Positions 9,626 through 18,541 of a DNA stretch of 64,000 nt are shown in pieces (position 1 is the stretch's first letter; each line of letters begins with the position of its first letter). Source of the DNA: Flavobacterium sp. 9. Lineage in GTDB: Bacteria > Bacteroidota > Bacteroidia > Flavobacteriales > Flavobacteriaceae. The notes beneath the pieces are model-generated. The model ran no database searches and was not told the DNA's origin. It saw only the letters and a program-made list of their open reading frames with translations. Made by a program: the position numbers and the translations under genes. The DNA lies in assembly GCF_002754195.1 (NCBI RefSeq), contig NZ_PEEU01000001.1, positions 434,001 to 498,000 on the forward strand. Reading direction: 5' to 3'.

Positions 9626-9802
9626 TTATTTTTTTGATTCTTCGATAGAAACTTTTCTAAACTCTTTTAAAAGTTTTTCAATTTCCAAAGTTGATTTACG
9701 TGCTCTTGGTCCAGCAGCTTTAACACCTTTTTCAGTTAAAGATTCAGCTTCTGCTTTGAATGTTTCGATTTCGGCGTTGATTTTTACTAATAGATCTTTC
9801 AT
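9626..9802 (-). CDS. Histone H1-like protein (Hc1-like, small DNA-binding)
   Basis: A 58-residue protein starting MKDLLVKINAEIETF, rich in Lys and Glu, with GVKAAGPRARKSTLEIEKL in the middle. It matches the small 'histone H1' proteins annotated widely in Bacteroidetes and related to chlamydial Hc1; a chromosome-binding role is known for the family, not shown here. The frame extends upstream to an ATG at 9892, but I chose the ATG at 9802 because a well-formed promoter (TAnnTTTG at 9827-9834) lies inside that extension and the extension does not look protein-like. The gene has its own promoter and a terminator right behind it, so it is probably a single-gene transcript. Confidence 0.8.
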   Translation of the reverse strand: MKDLLVKINAEIETFKAEAESLTEKGVKAAGPRARKSTLEIEKLLKEFRKVSIEESKK

Positions 9803-9826
9803 GCTTATACTTATTAAATTAAGTCG

Positions 9827-9856
9827 CAAAAATAAAATTTTAGGCGGTAGTTTCAA
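9827..9856 (-). promoter_or_regulatory. Promoter of the histone H1-like gene
   Basis: On the minus strand: TTG (9854-9856), a 19-nt spacer, then TATTTTTG (9827-9834), matching the Bacteroidetes -33/-7 consensus. It ends 24 bp before the ATG at 9802. Confidence 0.65.
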
Positions 9857-10034
9857 CAAATTTGATGTTAAATTTATCCCACTTTTAGGCACTTGAGCAA
9901 AGATTTGTCACAATTTGAAAATTTAAAATCATAACACTCTATTTATTATGTACTTACAAAAAGCAATCTTTTATACAGCACTATTTAAAAAATAATAAAA
10001 ACGCCATTTACAGCAACAGAGTGCCATTTTTAAA

Positions 10035-10073
10035 CAAAAAAAGCGCAGGATATAGAACAACATATACCCTGCA
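10035..10073 (-). terminator. Rho-independent terminator of the unknown gene at 10126
   Basis: On the minus strand, GCAGGGTATA and TATATCCTGC form a 10-bp stem with one mismatch and an 8-nt loop, followed by GC and seven T. It begins about 52 bp after the stop codon. Confidence 0.8.
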
Positions 10074-10125
10074 CCAACCAGTTTCTAATCTATGAGAATA
10101 GAAAATATAAAAAACACACTAACTA

Positions 10126-10584
10126 CTACATTAAGAAATACACTGCTTTGTCAAAATTGCTGAATTTAGTTTTTAGTGCACTCAAATTTTGAGAAATCAC
10201 TCGCGGTGCAGTTGTTGTTGGATTGGCAAAATTTGTTTTTTCTTTAAAATACAATTTTAAATCCTTTATGATTTCGGCCTTATTATTAGTACCGTCAATC
10301 ATAATTAAACTTTTAAGATCATTTAAAAAAGTCAAACTACTATATAACTGTTTATTGAAGAGACATACTAATATGTTTGTGCCTTTTTTGTCTAATTTTA
10401 AAAAATTAAGAAATTCAGCCTTATTGTAGACTACATAAATGCAACGATCAAAATCTAAAGATTCATTTTCATTGACATCTGAAAATGCAGTTTCATTAAA
10501 TTCAAATTCATCTTTGAACTTTCTTTTAAACATTTTTAGAAATGTACCCTGATTATCACGTACCAAAACTTTTTCCTTCTCCAT
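10126..10584 (-). CDS. Hypothetical protein, receiver-like fold possible
   Basis: Unknown 152-residue cytoplasmic protein starting MEKEKVLVRDNQGTFLKMF. There is no signal peptide or membrane segment. The alternation of hydrophobic strands (RCIYVVYN, TNILVCLFN, LKSLIMID) with charged helices resembles a receiver-like alpha/beta fold, but no conserved acidic phospho-site can be named. The frame extends upstream to an ATG at 10644. I chose 10584 because a -33/-7 promoter (10624-10651) overlaps that extension. It is a single-gene unit with promoter and terminator. No function is proposed. Confidence 0.6.
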   Translation of the reverse strand: MEKEKVLVRDNQGTFLKMFKRKFKDEFEFNETAFSDVNENESLDFDRCIYVVYNKAEFLNFLKLDKKGTNILVCLFNKQLYSSLTFLNDLKSLIMIDGTNNKAEIIKDLKLYFKEKTNFANPTTTAPRVISQNLSALKTKFSNFDKAVYFLM

Positions 10585-11250
10585 CTTTCTAGTCTTTAAA
10601 AATCTTTTAATAATAAAACTGTGCAAATTTAAGCCGACTATCAATAACCAACGGGACCAAAAAAGTCATAAAATGGACAAATTAAGACATTTAACACTTG
10701 GATCGTTTTCTTTATTTATTTACTAAGACTAACCATAATTTGAGCTTGAACAGAATTATTACGCTTTCTACGCATTGAAAAAGTTTCTTTTATTCTTTAA
10801 AAAATGAATCAAAAAATAGAATTATAAAAGATATAATTAGGAGGATTTTTTGAGAATAAATATCAAAAAATTTACCGCTTAATTTTTTCGTTTTACACGC
10901 TATTATTAAGTAAAAAAAAGACCTGAATTTTTCTTTATAAAAATGGAATCTTCTTCAATACAAAAACCACACTAAAAGGATCATTTTTTTCGATTTTTTT
11001 ATCAAGAAAATGAAAAGTGAAGTTCTTGATTAAGATTTTGATTCTTTCAAAAAGTAAACTTTTGTCTACATAAAAAAGCACGACAAAACCACCTGAATAA
11101 GTTAAAAAAGTATCAGTTTAAGACTTATAAATCAATCCTATTTAGTTTGTTTTCAAATAGTTAAATAAATCTAATCAAATATAACACACATTCAAATATT
11201 TAATTACATTTGATTACAATTTAAAAAGATTATAAATAATTTCCTACAAG
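10585..11250. other. AT-rich intergenic region between divergent genes
   Basis: 666 bp with no credible ORF. Carries the promoter of the leftward gene (10624-10651). For the rightward kinase gene there is a TACATTTG element at 11205-11212, 38 bp before the ATG, without a clear -33 TTTG. Nothing else was recognised. Confidence 0.6.
10624..10651 (-). promoter_or_regulatory. Promoter of the unknown gene at 10126
   Basis: On the minus strand: TTG (10649-10651), a 17-nt spacer, then TAAATTTG (10624-10631), matching TAnnTTTG. It is placed 39 bp before the chosen ATG. Confidence 0.6.
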
Positions 11251-12342
11251 ATGAATTCTGCCACACCACAAGAAAAACTCAAAGAAAGGGTCAAGGAATT
11301 GACTTGTCTATATGAGATTTCAAAAATAATATCACAGTCAAATAACATCGAAAAAAAGGTATTAAAAAACCTTATTTTCATCATAAAAAAAGCATGGAGA
11401 TTTAATGACGATGCTATTGTCGAAATCAAGATTCCAGACTACTTTTTATCAACATCAAAAATTATTTCAGAAACGGTTTATCAAGTGAGTTATATAACGA
11501 TTGGTAATTATAATGCCGGTTATATTAAAGTTCATTATTTAAAGAATAAACATACTCAAAATGATTTTCTGGCAGATGAACAACAGCTTCTGGACACAAT
11601 TTCGATAGAAATTGGCAATTATATCGAAAAATCCCAAAACTTAGAAAGAGAGAAGCAACTTAAGAAAACTGCCGAAAGAATGGACCGATTGTCTATTCTT
11701 GGCGAAATGACGGCAGGAATCGCTCATGAACTTAATACACCTTTGGGCAACATATTGGGCTTTGCTGAATTAATTAAGAGTAACAATACAAATCCCGAAA
11801 TTGAATCTGATATTTCTATCATCATAAACTCAGTGATGCATTCTCGTGAGATTGTAAAAAAACTTATGTTTTTTTCCTGCGAAATGCCACAACAACTAAT
11901 TGTAAAAGAAATTAAACCAATTGTAACTTTTGCTTTGTCATTTTTAAATCAAAATTTTCAAAAAAAACAAATCAAAACTGAATTGGTATTTAAAAACGAT
12001 GCTATTCGTGCCAAAGTTGATTCGGTACAAATAACACAAGTCCTATTTAACTTACTCATAAACGCCGTTTATGCTTCTCCAGCCAATAGTATTATCAGAA
12101 TTATAGTTGATAGTGATCCCGAAAATTTATTTATAACAATTGAAGATCAGGGAACCGGAATACCGGAAAGCATTAAAGAAAAAATATTTGAACCTTTCTT
12201 TTCGACTAAACCCTCAATTGATGGCACTGGCCTTGGACTTAGTGTCGTACACGGAATTATAAAGAATCATAATGGCGAGATAACTGTAAAAGACAACTGT
12301 CCGTCCGGATCAATTTTCATAATAAAATTACCTATAAACTAA
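11251..12342 (+). CDS. Soluble sensor histidine kinase
   Basis: 363-residue cytoplasmic histidine kinase with no signal peptide or transmembrane helix. Residues about 1-130 form a GAF-like sensory region preceded by a coiled segment (EKLKERVKELTCLYEISKI). HisKA follows with GEMTAGIAHELNTPLGNI, phospho-His at 159, then HATPase with N box (LLINAVYAS), G1 (DQGTGIP), F box (EPFFSTKP) and G2 (GTGLGLSVV). The next gene starts 6 bp after the stop and encodes an NtrC-type regulator, so the two form an operon and most likely a phosphorelay pair, as in NtrB/NtrC-like systems. The signal sensed is unknown. Confidence 0.9.
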   Translation: MNSATPQEKLKERVKELTCLYEISKIISQSNNIEKKVLKNLIFIIKKAWRFNDDAIVEIKIPDYFLSTSKIISETVYQVSYITIGNYNAGYIKVHYLKNKHTQNDFLADEQQLLDTISIEIGNYIEKSQNLEREKQLKKTAERMDRLSILGEMTAGIAHELNTPLGNILGFAELIKSNNTNPEIESDISIIINSVMHSREIVKKLMFFSCEMPQQLIVKEIKPIVTFALSFLNQNFQKKQIKTELVFKNDAIRAKVDSVQITQVLFNLLINAVYASPANSIIRIIVDSDPENLFITIEDQGTGIPESIKEKIFEPFFSTKPSIDGTGLGLSVVHGIIKNHNGEITVKDNCPSGSIFIIKLPIN

Positions 12343-12348
12343 TATAAA

Positions 12349-13680
12349 ATGAGTTTAAGAAAAGAGAATATACTGATTGTAGATGATAATTATGATATGC
12401 TTGATGTACTTCAACGAAATCTAAAAACATTTAATTATCGCACTTATAAAGCTTCTTCTGTGGCCGAAGCTCTTGATGTTTTAAAATATAATACTATAGA
12501 TCTACTGATTACGGATCTAAATATGCCGGAAATAAATGGTATCGAATTATTAAAATATGCTGAGGAACATTTCCCCACAATGCCCAAATTGGTCATAACA
12601 GGTTTACCATCTATCAATAATGCAATTACAGCCATAAAATCCGGAGCATTAGATTATCTCCCTAAACCATTTACAAGCGAAGAACTTTATAATGCTATTG
12701 AAAATTCTATTATAAAAACAATAAATAATGCAAAAAAAGGTCCGTATGAGGGTTCTACACTTTCAGACAAAAGCTTTTATGCGGGTATAGTTGGCCACTC
12801 TAATCAGTTTAAGGATTTAATTGAAGTCATAAAACGCGTACAGAATAATAAAGTAAATGTTTTGATTGAGGGCGAAAGTGGAACTGGTAAAGAACTAATT
12901 GCCAAAGCAATTCACTATGAAGGTGCGTTGGCAAATATGCCTTTCGTTTCTATGAATTGCGGAGCCATTCCGGAATCTTTAATGGAATCTGAACTTTTTG
13001 GATATACTAAAGGGGCTTTTACCGGTGCATCTGAATCCAGAATTGGTCTTTTTCAGGCGGCTTCAGGAGGAACTATTTTTCTGGATGAGATTGGTACGGC
13101 TTCGATGGCAGTACAAACAAGGCTTTTAAGGGTCTTGCAAGAAAAAGAAATTACTAAAGTAGGTTCCAGAAATCCCGAAAAACTAAATGTACGAATCATA
13201 AGTGCTACCAACAACGATTTGTACAAAATGGTTCAGGAAGGTACTTTTAGAGAAGATTTATATTATAGAATTAATGTTGTCAATATAAAAACAACACCGT
13301 TAAGAGAGCGAAAAGAAGACATCATACCGCTCGCTAATAGTTTCATTTCAAAATATGCAATTGAATATAATAAACCTGCAATTTTGATGAATGAGAAAGT
13401 CAATGAAATTTTATTGCGCTATTCCTGGCCCGGTAATATCAGAGAACTCGAAAACATCATTCAGCGCATGATTATTATGAGTGATGAAGTTATAGATATC
13501 CAGCAAGTTCCGGAACATCTAAAATACGCTATACCAGAAAAATCAGTACTTTTTAAATCTTTAAAAGAGTACGAAAAAGAACAGATCTTAAAAGTACTTA
13601 TGGCCGTAGGAAATAATAAAACTAAGGCAGCCAATATTCTAAAAATTGATCGTAAAACTCTTAGTCAGAAAATAACCTAA
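12349..13680 (+). CDS. NtrC-family sigma-54-dependent response regulator
   Basis: 443 residues. Receiver domain (1-125) with DD at 12-13, phospho-Asp56 (LLITDLNMP) and Lys106 (PKPF). AAA+ sigma-54 interaction domain (about 145-375) with Walker A GESGTGKE at 175-182, the sigma-54 contact loop GAFTGA at 222-227 and Walker B TIFLDE at 242-247. The C-terminal Fis-type HTH (GNNKTKAANILKIDRKTLSQ) ends almost at the stop. All parts needed for ATP-driven activation of sigma-54 promoters are present. Partner of the kinase 6 bp upstream. Possible targets are nearby genes such as the truncated one at 14061 or the collagen-like gene, but I saw no clear GG-N10-GC sigma-54 promoter. Confidence 0.93.
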   Translation: MSLRKENILIVDDNYDMLDVLQRNLKTFNYRTYKASSVAEALDVLKYNTIDLLITDLNMPEINGIELLKYAEEHFPTMPKLVITGLPSINNAITAIKSGALDYLPKPFTSEELYNAIENSIIKTINNAKKGPYEGSTLSDKSFYAGIVGHSNQFKDLIEVIKRVQNNKVNVLIEGESGTGKELIAKAIHYEGALANMPFVSMNCGAIPESLMESELFGYTKGAFTGASESRIGLFQAASGGTIFLDEIGTASMAVQTRLLRVLQEKEITKVGSRNPEKLNVRIISATNNDLYKMVQEGTFREDLYYRINVVNIKTTPLRERKEDIIPLANSFISKYAIEYNKPAILMNEKVNEILLRYSWPGNIRELENIIQRMIIMSDEVIDIQQVPEHLKYAIPEKSVLFKSLKEYEKEQILKVLMAVGNNKTKAANILKIDRKTLSQKIT

Positions 13681-14060
13681 CCAAAAAGCGGGTAATTACA
13701 CCCCAAGCGACACTAAATTTCCTATAGCAAAAACAGTGATTATTCTATTATAGTATTAGAATGATTTAATTATCAATGCGTTATATTTTATACAGCTTTT
13801 CAGGCATATGTTTTGCCTATAATAAGTCAAATTAATATCAAAATAAAACATAAATGTCAATACTGGTACGGTGTAACATAACAAGGCTAAAATTATTCAA
13901 CACTAATTATCAATAAATCAAATGATTAATATTCTAGCAAAACAATGATGCATTTATAAAAATTTAACGAAATAAAAACATTTTACTAACCGAAAACACC
14001 ACCAAACAATCTGAAAACCAAATACTTAACCTAACTTTAAACAATACAATTCTTATTAAT
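13681..14060. other. AT-rich intergenic region
   Basis: 380 bp after the NtrC-type gene. No gene, clear hairpin or confident promoter was seen. Confidence 0.6.
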
Positions 14061-14225
14061 ATGAAAATAATTGAACATTCATACGGCGCTGACTTAAGTT
14101 GGGTAGAGAATTTAGCACAAGAATATGGAGGAAAAATAGACGGTAATTTTATCATAGCTCCTGAAAGTGATATAGCAACAGGAACACGTTATTTTCTTGA
14201 TTGTGGCGAAGGTATAATCGCTTAC
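14061..14225 (+). pseudogene. Truncated gene: first 55 codons of an unidentified, possibly AraC-type, protein
   Basis: From the ATG at 14061 there are 55 protein-like residues (starting MKIIEHSYGADLSWVENLAQ, ending CGEGIIAY). From 14226 onward the DNA is the antisense of the collagen-like gene's repeat, so the frame continues only as meaningless Pro-rich sequence to 14327. The residues that can be read suggest the N-terminus of a flavobacterial AraC-type regulator, but this is from memory and weak. The rest of the gene is absent. Either a deletion joined two genes or an assembly collapsed at the repeats. Confidence 0.55.
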
Positions 14226-16534
14226 CCTTTTCCTCCAGCTAAACCTGGTGCTCCAGATATACCATCTTTTCCGTCTTTTCCGTTGATTGGAATCCATTTC
14301 GTAGGATCATTCGTATCACGAACATAAATGATTCCGGTAGCGCCATCAACATACATTACTGTATTGGCGTCAATTCCTTTCTCACCATCTTTTCCTGGTA
14401 CTCCGTTACCTCCAACAAAACCGTCTTTTCCGTCTTTTCCGTCAAGTCCGTTTATTGCTGAAACTTCTTTCCATCCACTTGGATCGCTCGGATCTTTTAC
14501 ATAAACAATACCTGTATCTGTATTTATCCATGTAGTGATTCCATCTGCAGGGGTTACTCCATCAACTCCGGATGCTCCCGGAATTCCTTTTCCTCCAGCT
14601 AAACCTGGTGCTCCGGATATACCATCTTTTCCGTCTTTTCCGTTGATTGGAATCCATTTCGTAGGATCATTCGTATCACGAACATAAATGATTCCGGTAG
14701 CGCCATCAACATACATTACTGTATTGGCGTCAATTCCTTTCTCACCATCTTTTCCTGGTACTCCGTTACCTCCAACAAAACCGTCTTTTCCATCTTTTCC
14801 GTCAAGTCCGTTTATTGCTGAAACTTCTTTCCATCCACTTGGATCGCTTGGAACTTTTACATAAACAATACCTGTATCAGTATTTATCCATGTAGTGAGT
14901 CCATCTGCAGGAGTTACTCCATCAACTCCGGATGCTCCCGGAATTCCTTTTCCTCCAGCTAAACCTGGTGCTCCGGATATACCATCTTTTCCATCTTTTC
15001 CGTTGATTGGAATCCATTTCGTAGGATCATTCGTATCACGAACATAAATGATTCCGGTAGTATTGTCAATATACATTACTGTATTGGCATCGATTGCTGG
15101 TGTTCCAGGTGCGCCAGGTACTCCTGCTGCTCCCGCTAAACCGTCTTTTCCATTTTTACCATCAAGTCCGTTTAGACCAGAAACTTCTTTCCACTCTTTT
15201 GTAATTGGATCCTGAACATAGATAATACCTGTTGATGAATCAATCCATGTAGTGATTCCATCTGCAGGAGTTACTCCATCAACTCCAGATACTCCCGGAA
15301 TTCCTTTTCCTCCAGCTAAACCTGGTGCGCCGGATATACCATCTTTTCCGTCTTTTCCATTAATTGGAACCCATTTGTCTGGATTATTCGTATCACGAAC
15401 ATAGATAATTCCGGTAGTATTGTCAATATACATTACTGTATTGGCATCGATAGCTGGTGTTCCAGGTGCGCCAGGTACTCCTGCTGCTCCCGCTAAACCG
15501 TCTTTTCCATTTTTACCATCAAGTCCGTTTAGACCAGAAACTTCTTTCCACTCTTTTGTAATTGGATCCTGAACATAGATAATACCTGTTGATGAATCAA
15601 TCCATGTAGTGATTCCATCTGCAGGAGTTACTCCATCAACTCCAGATACTCCCGGAATTCCTTTTCCTCCAGCTAAACCTGGTGCGCCGGATATACCATC
15701 TTTTCCGTCTTTTCCATTAATTGGAACCCATTTGTCTGGATTATTCGTATCACGAACATAGATAATTCCGGTAGTATTGTCAATATACATTACTGTATTG
15801 GCATCGATAGCTGGTGTTCCAGGTGCGCCAGGTACTCCTGCTGCTCCCGCTAAACCGTCTTTTCCATTTTTACCATCAAGTCCGTTTAGACCAGAAACTT
15901 CTTTCCACTCTTTTGTAATTGGATCCTGAACATAGATAATACCTGTTGATGAATCAATCCATGTAGTGATTCCATCTGCAGGGGTTACTCCATCAACTCC
16001 AGACGCTCCCGGAATTCCTTTTCCTCCAGCTAAACCTGGTGCGCCGGATATACCATCTTTTCCATCTTTTCCGTTGATTGGTGACCAATCCCCAACTTTT
16101 GTTGGATCCCCTTCTGGTTTCAATACATAAATTGTACCTGTATTATCAATAACCATATTAGCTCCTGATGGAATACTTACTCCATCTGTTCCAGGTACAC
16201 CTGAAACTGTTGGAATACTTGCATTTCCAGAACTTTCTCCCGCAAGTGCCATTCTATTCCATTTACCTTTCAGCCAATAGTAGTAACCTGGAGTAACATC
16301 AGCTGCCGTAGCTGTATTAAAAACCAATAAGCTTTCTGCAGGATTATTAATTGGCAACACATTATCCGTGGTACTATTTAACTTAACATTTGGTATTAAA
16401 ACACCACGATTTCCAGCCACAACATGTAATTGAGCTGAAGGATCAGGGTTGTTTGTCCCTATACCTACCTGTGAATAAGCCGAAAAACTACCTAAACCTA
16501 ATACAACAAATAGTGGGAGTAATTTATTCTTCAT
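14222..16534 (-). CDS. Secreted collagen-like repeat protein, 3' end truncated
   Basis: 770 residues with a signal peptide (1-21, ending AYSQ), then an N-terminal region (VGIGTNNPDPSAQLHV, common at the start of flavobacterial surface proteins), then five full repeats of 119/120 residues and part of a sixth. Each unit has Gly-X-Y collagen-like stretches (NGKDGKDGISGAPGLAGGKG) separated by two beta-like modules (ADGITTWIDSSTGIIYV, DANTVMYIDNTTGIIYV). The reading frame stops by chance at 14222, just past the point (about 14225) where repeat similarity ends; no C-terminal domain or closing sequence is present. It was probably longer originally. Likely a surface or adhesive structural protein (inference). 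Convergent with the truncated gene at 14061. Confidence 0.75.
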   Translation of the reverse strand: MKNKLLPLFVVLGLGSFSAYSQVGIGTNNPDPSAQLHVVAGNRGVLIPNVKLNSTTDNVLPINNPAESLLVFNTATAADVTPGYYYWLKGKWNRMALAGESSGNASIPTVSGVPGTDGVSIPSGANMVIDNTGTIYVLKPEGDPTKVGDWSPINGKDGKDGISGAPGLAGGKGIPGASGVDGVTPADGITTWIDSSTGIIYVQDPITKEWKEVSGLNGLDGKNGKDGLAGAAGVPGAPGTPAIDANTVMYIDNTTGIIYVRDTNNPDKWVPINGKDGKDGISGAPGLAGGKGIPGVSGVDGVTPADGITTWIDSSTGIIYVQDPITKEWKEVSGLNGLDGKNGKDGLAGAAGVPGAPGTPAIDANTVMYIDNTTGIIYVRDTNNPDKWVPINGKDGKDGISGAPGLAGGKGIPGVSGVDGVTPADGITTWIDSSTGIIYVQDPITKEWKEVSGLNGLDGKNGKDGLAGAAGVPGAPGTPAIDANTVMYIDNTTGIIYVRDTNDPTKWIPINGKDGKDGISGAPGLAGGKGIPGASGVDGVTPADGLTTWINTDTGIVYVKVPSDPSGWKEVSAINGLDGKDGKDGFVGGNGVPGKDGEKGIDANTVMYVDGATGIIYVRDTNDPTKWIPINGKDGKDGISGAPGLAGGKGIPGASGVDGVTPADGITTWINTDTGIVYVKDPSDPSGWKEVSAINGLDGKDGKDGFVGGNGVPGKDGEKGIDANTVMYVDGATGIIYVRDTNDPTKWIPINGKDGKDGISGAPGLAGGKG
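14226..16081 (-). repeat. Tandem 357/360-bp coding repeats
   Basis: The same landmark (CGTTGATTGG or CATTAATTGG) recurs at 14281, 14641, 15001, 15358, 15715 and 16072, giving spacings of 360, 360, 357, 357 and 357 bp. Two subtypes exist: the 120-residue type on the left (WINTDTGIVYV, GFVGGNGVPGKDGEKG) and the 119-residue type on the right (WIDSSTGIIYV, GLAGAAGVPGAPGTPA). The two units covering roughly 15300-16010 are nearly identical at DNA level. Confidence 0.92.
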
Positions 16535-16880
16535 AACTTTAATATTATGTGTTATTATTATTTCTTTAAACTCTATTAATCTAAATCTTAGGTGATTACA
16601 TAAATATCAATTTTAAACACCTCATTTTGAAGATGCAAAGGTCTTGCGAAAGTCAACTTTTTTTGACCTGTAAAAGTTTTTAAACTTATAGATTAAGACA
16701 TACCTTTTATATGAAGAGATTTTAGTCACCAAAACACATCTTGCTCATTTTTAGTTACTTGAATAAAAAAAAGTGTTTTTACAGGCAAAAAAGACTATTG
16801 CCAAATAAGATTAAACAACTCTAAGCAGATTTTATTAATTAATCAAATAATTAAAACCCTCAGTAGTATTGGACTAAAAT

Positions 16881-16911
16881 AAAAAAGAGGAAACCTCAGT
16901 TCCCTCCTTTT
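16881..16911 (-). terminator. Rho-independent terminator
   Basis: On the minus strand GAGGGAAC and GTTTCCTC pair (one G-T wobble) around a TGAG loop, followed by six T. No gene is recognised directly upstream of it. Confidence 0.65.
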
Positions 16912-17390
16912 ACCTAATTAATAACCACCACAATAAAATTGATTTGAAAAGAATTATTATCACAAATCTTTAAATAAATTATTTTGAAAAAATGGATTTA
17001 ATCAAGCATAAAAAGTATAATTATAATAGTGTATTGTACTCCGCCGAATTTTATTTCATCTACTTTACTTATCATCAAAATTTAAATTAATAAAAGAAAA
17101 TAGACAGTATATAACCTCAAAACCAAATGATTGTCTAAAATTTTATCCTACAATAAATTAAAAACCGGTCCATATACTGTCTAAAATCAATGAAAAAAAT
17201 AATTATAAAACTTTTTACTGAATCTTTTATTGAATTAAATTAACAAGTCAAATGTCATTTTAATTACTTACAGATATTACCCTTAAAAGTTTTTTAAGTA
17301 ACAGATTAAAACAATCTTTAAATTCAAAAGAATTCAATTTGAGAAAAACAGCTTAATACAAAATTGATTATTTACGAAAAATTATCGCAA

Positions 17391-17420
17391 AAAAAGAGAG
17401 AACCTAAATTCTCTCTTTTT
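17391..17420. terminator. Bidirectional terminator-like hairpin
   Basis: AAAAAGAGAGAA and TTCTCTCTTTTT form a perfect stem of at least 12 bp around CCTAAA. It lies about 185 bp downstream of the CE12 stop codon and can end the leftward PUL transcript. Confidence 0.75.
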
Positions 17421-17605
17421 AAAAAGCTATTAAAAATACTAAGAAATAAAAAACAATTCAACCACTAACCACTAACTTAGTATTAACTACAAATTTCTGA
17501 ATCATTACAAACTTTTTTTACTCCTAAAAGTTTTTAAACTTATAGATTAGAGTATTTCTAATGATTAAAGTCCTCTAAATTGAAATTAAATCTAAAAATT
17601 CAGTA

Positions 17606-18349
17606 TTACTTAATACTTTTTTGGAGTTTTCCCAAAGATGGATCTTCTAATAATTTAATCTGATTTACTACAATTTGTGCAATAGACATTGCTCCCAATA
17701 AAGACAGATGTGTATCATCAGCCTTCTCCTTATCATAATACGCATTTTCACCAGCTTTAAAATGCAAATGCAACTGTTTTGATTTTTCCGGTCCGTAAGA
17801 TTGTTCCAATATTTCAGTATAATATTCTAAATCAATAAAAGGTACTTTATATTCTTGTGCTACCATTCGGGTTTCTAAGGGGTAATCTCCATGCGTAGGC
17901 ACTAATACACCTTTTTCATTAAAATTTCGTCTGGCAATAGATGTGAATAATATTGGAATTGCACCTTTCTCACGACTTTCTTTTACAAAACGAATTAAAT
18001 TATACCTATATAGAGTATGTGGATTTGTATATCTGGTTGAATCTTCTATTTTTTCATCATTATGCCCAAATTCAATAAAAACATAATCCCCCCTTTTTAA
18101 TTTCTTATAAATAGAATCCCAGCGGTTTTCGTTAATAAAGCTTTTTGTACTTCTACCATTTACTGCTTTATTTTCTACTATCACATTATCTTTAAAAAAT
18201 GGCTGTAATACTTGTGCCCAACCATGTTCCGGATTTTTGTCAGGATCTTTTTTATTCGCCATTGTAGAATCTCCTATAGTATATAAGGTAGTTTTTTGAG
18301 CAAAACAGATTGTTGTGATTAATAAAAAGATTATTATATAGTATTTCAT
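17606..18349 (-). CDS. Rhamnogalacturonan/pectin acetylesterase, SGNH hydrolase (CE12-like)
   Basis: 247 residues with a signal peptide (1-17, ICFAQ). SGNH-hydrolase blocks: GDSTM with nucleophile Ser28, Gly/Asn in NGRSTKSF, EFGHNDEK, and the C-terminal DDTHLS with Asp211 and His214. This layout and length fit family CE12 (YesT, rhamnogalacturonan acetylesterase), which removes O-acetyl groups so that lyases and hydrolases can reach the pectin backbone. Acts in the periplasm or at the surface. Last gene of the pectin locus, 192 bp after the GH28 gene; that gap carries GACGCACTGCTGTGCG-type repeat sequence but no gene. Confidence 0.88.
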   Translation of the reverse strand: MKYYIIIFLLITTICFAQKTTLYTIGDSTMANKKDPDKNPEHGWAQVLQPFFKDNVIVENKAVNGRSTKSFINENRWDSIYKKLKRGDYVFIEFGHNDEKIEDSTRYTNPHTLYRYNLIRFVKESREKGAIPILFTSIARRNFNEKGVLVPTHGDYPLETRMVAQEYKVPFIDLEYYTEILEQSYGPEKSKQLHLHFKAGENAYYDKEKADDTHLSLLGAMSIAQIVVNQIKLLEDPSLGKLQKSIK

Positions 18350-18541
18350 TTTTTATAAGTTTGCGATTAATAGCACGCGAATTTTACGGGTTTAGACGGA
18401 TTTTTACTGGTGCATTTATTCTTTATCAAGTTTTCGTGTTCTAACAGTAGACGCACTGCTGTGCGCCTCTACGGAAAATCTTTGCGCCTTTGTTCCTCTG
18501 TCCCTTTGTAACTTTGAACCTTTGAACCTCAAAAAAAAAAC

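Larger units (their letters stand above)
9803..10125. other. Intergenic region, promoter and terminator only
   Basis: Contains the histone-like gene's promoter at its left end and the terminator of the next gene at 10035-10073. Otherwise AT-rich, with no further gene seen. Confidence 0.7.
16535..17605. other. 1.07-kb gene-free region with repeated leader-like motifs and two terminators
   Basis: No convincing ORF on either strand. It contains an identical 25-nt motif at 16671-16695 and 17525-17549 (core AAGTTTTTAAACTT), each preceded by a run of T, and a diverged version near 17286. Minus-direction terminators lie at 16881-16911 and 17391-17420, and an inverted repeat (TAGACAGTATAT) at 17101-17112 and 17172-17183. 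The pattern suggests remnants of one or more short transcription units, or duplicated promoter regions of lost genes. Confidence 0.5.

Noticed and set aside
13681..14060. Sigma-54 promoter for the NtrC-type regulator
   Set aside because: No GG-N10-GC pair with good flanks was found in this spacer or the one before the collagen-like gene.
14112..14297. Minus-strand 61-codon ORF across the junction
   Set aside because: Out of frame with the collagen-like gene and antisense to the truncated gene; a shadow.
14226..16081. CRISPR-like array
   Set aside because: Units of about 358 bp are coding and vary as protein repeats; no short repeat with unique spacers and no cas genes.
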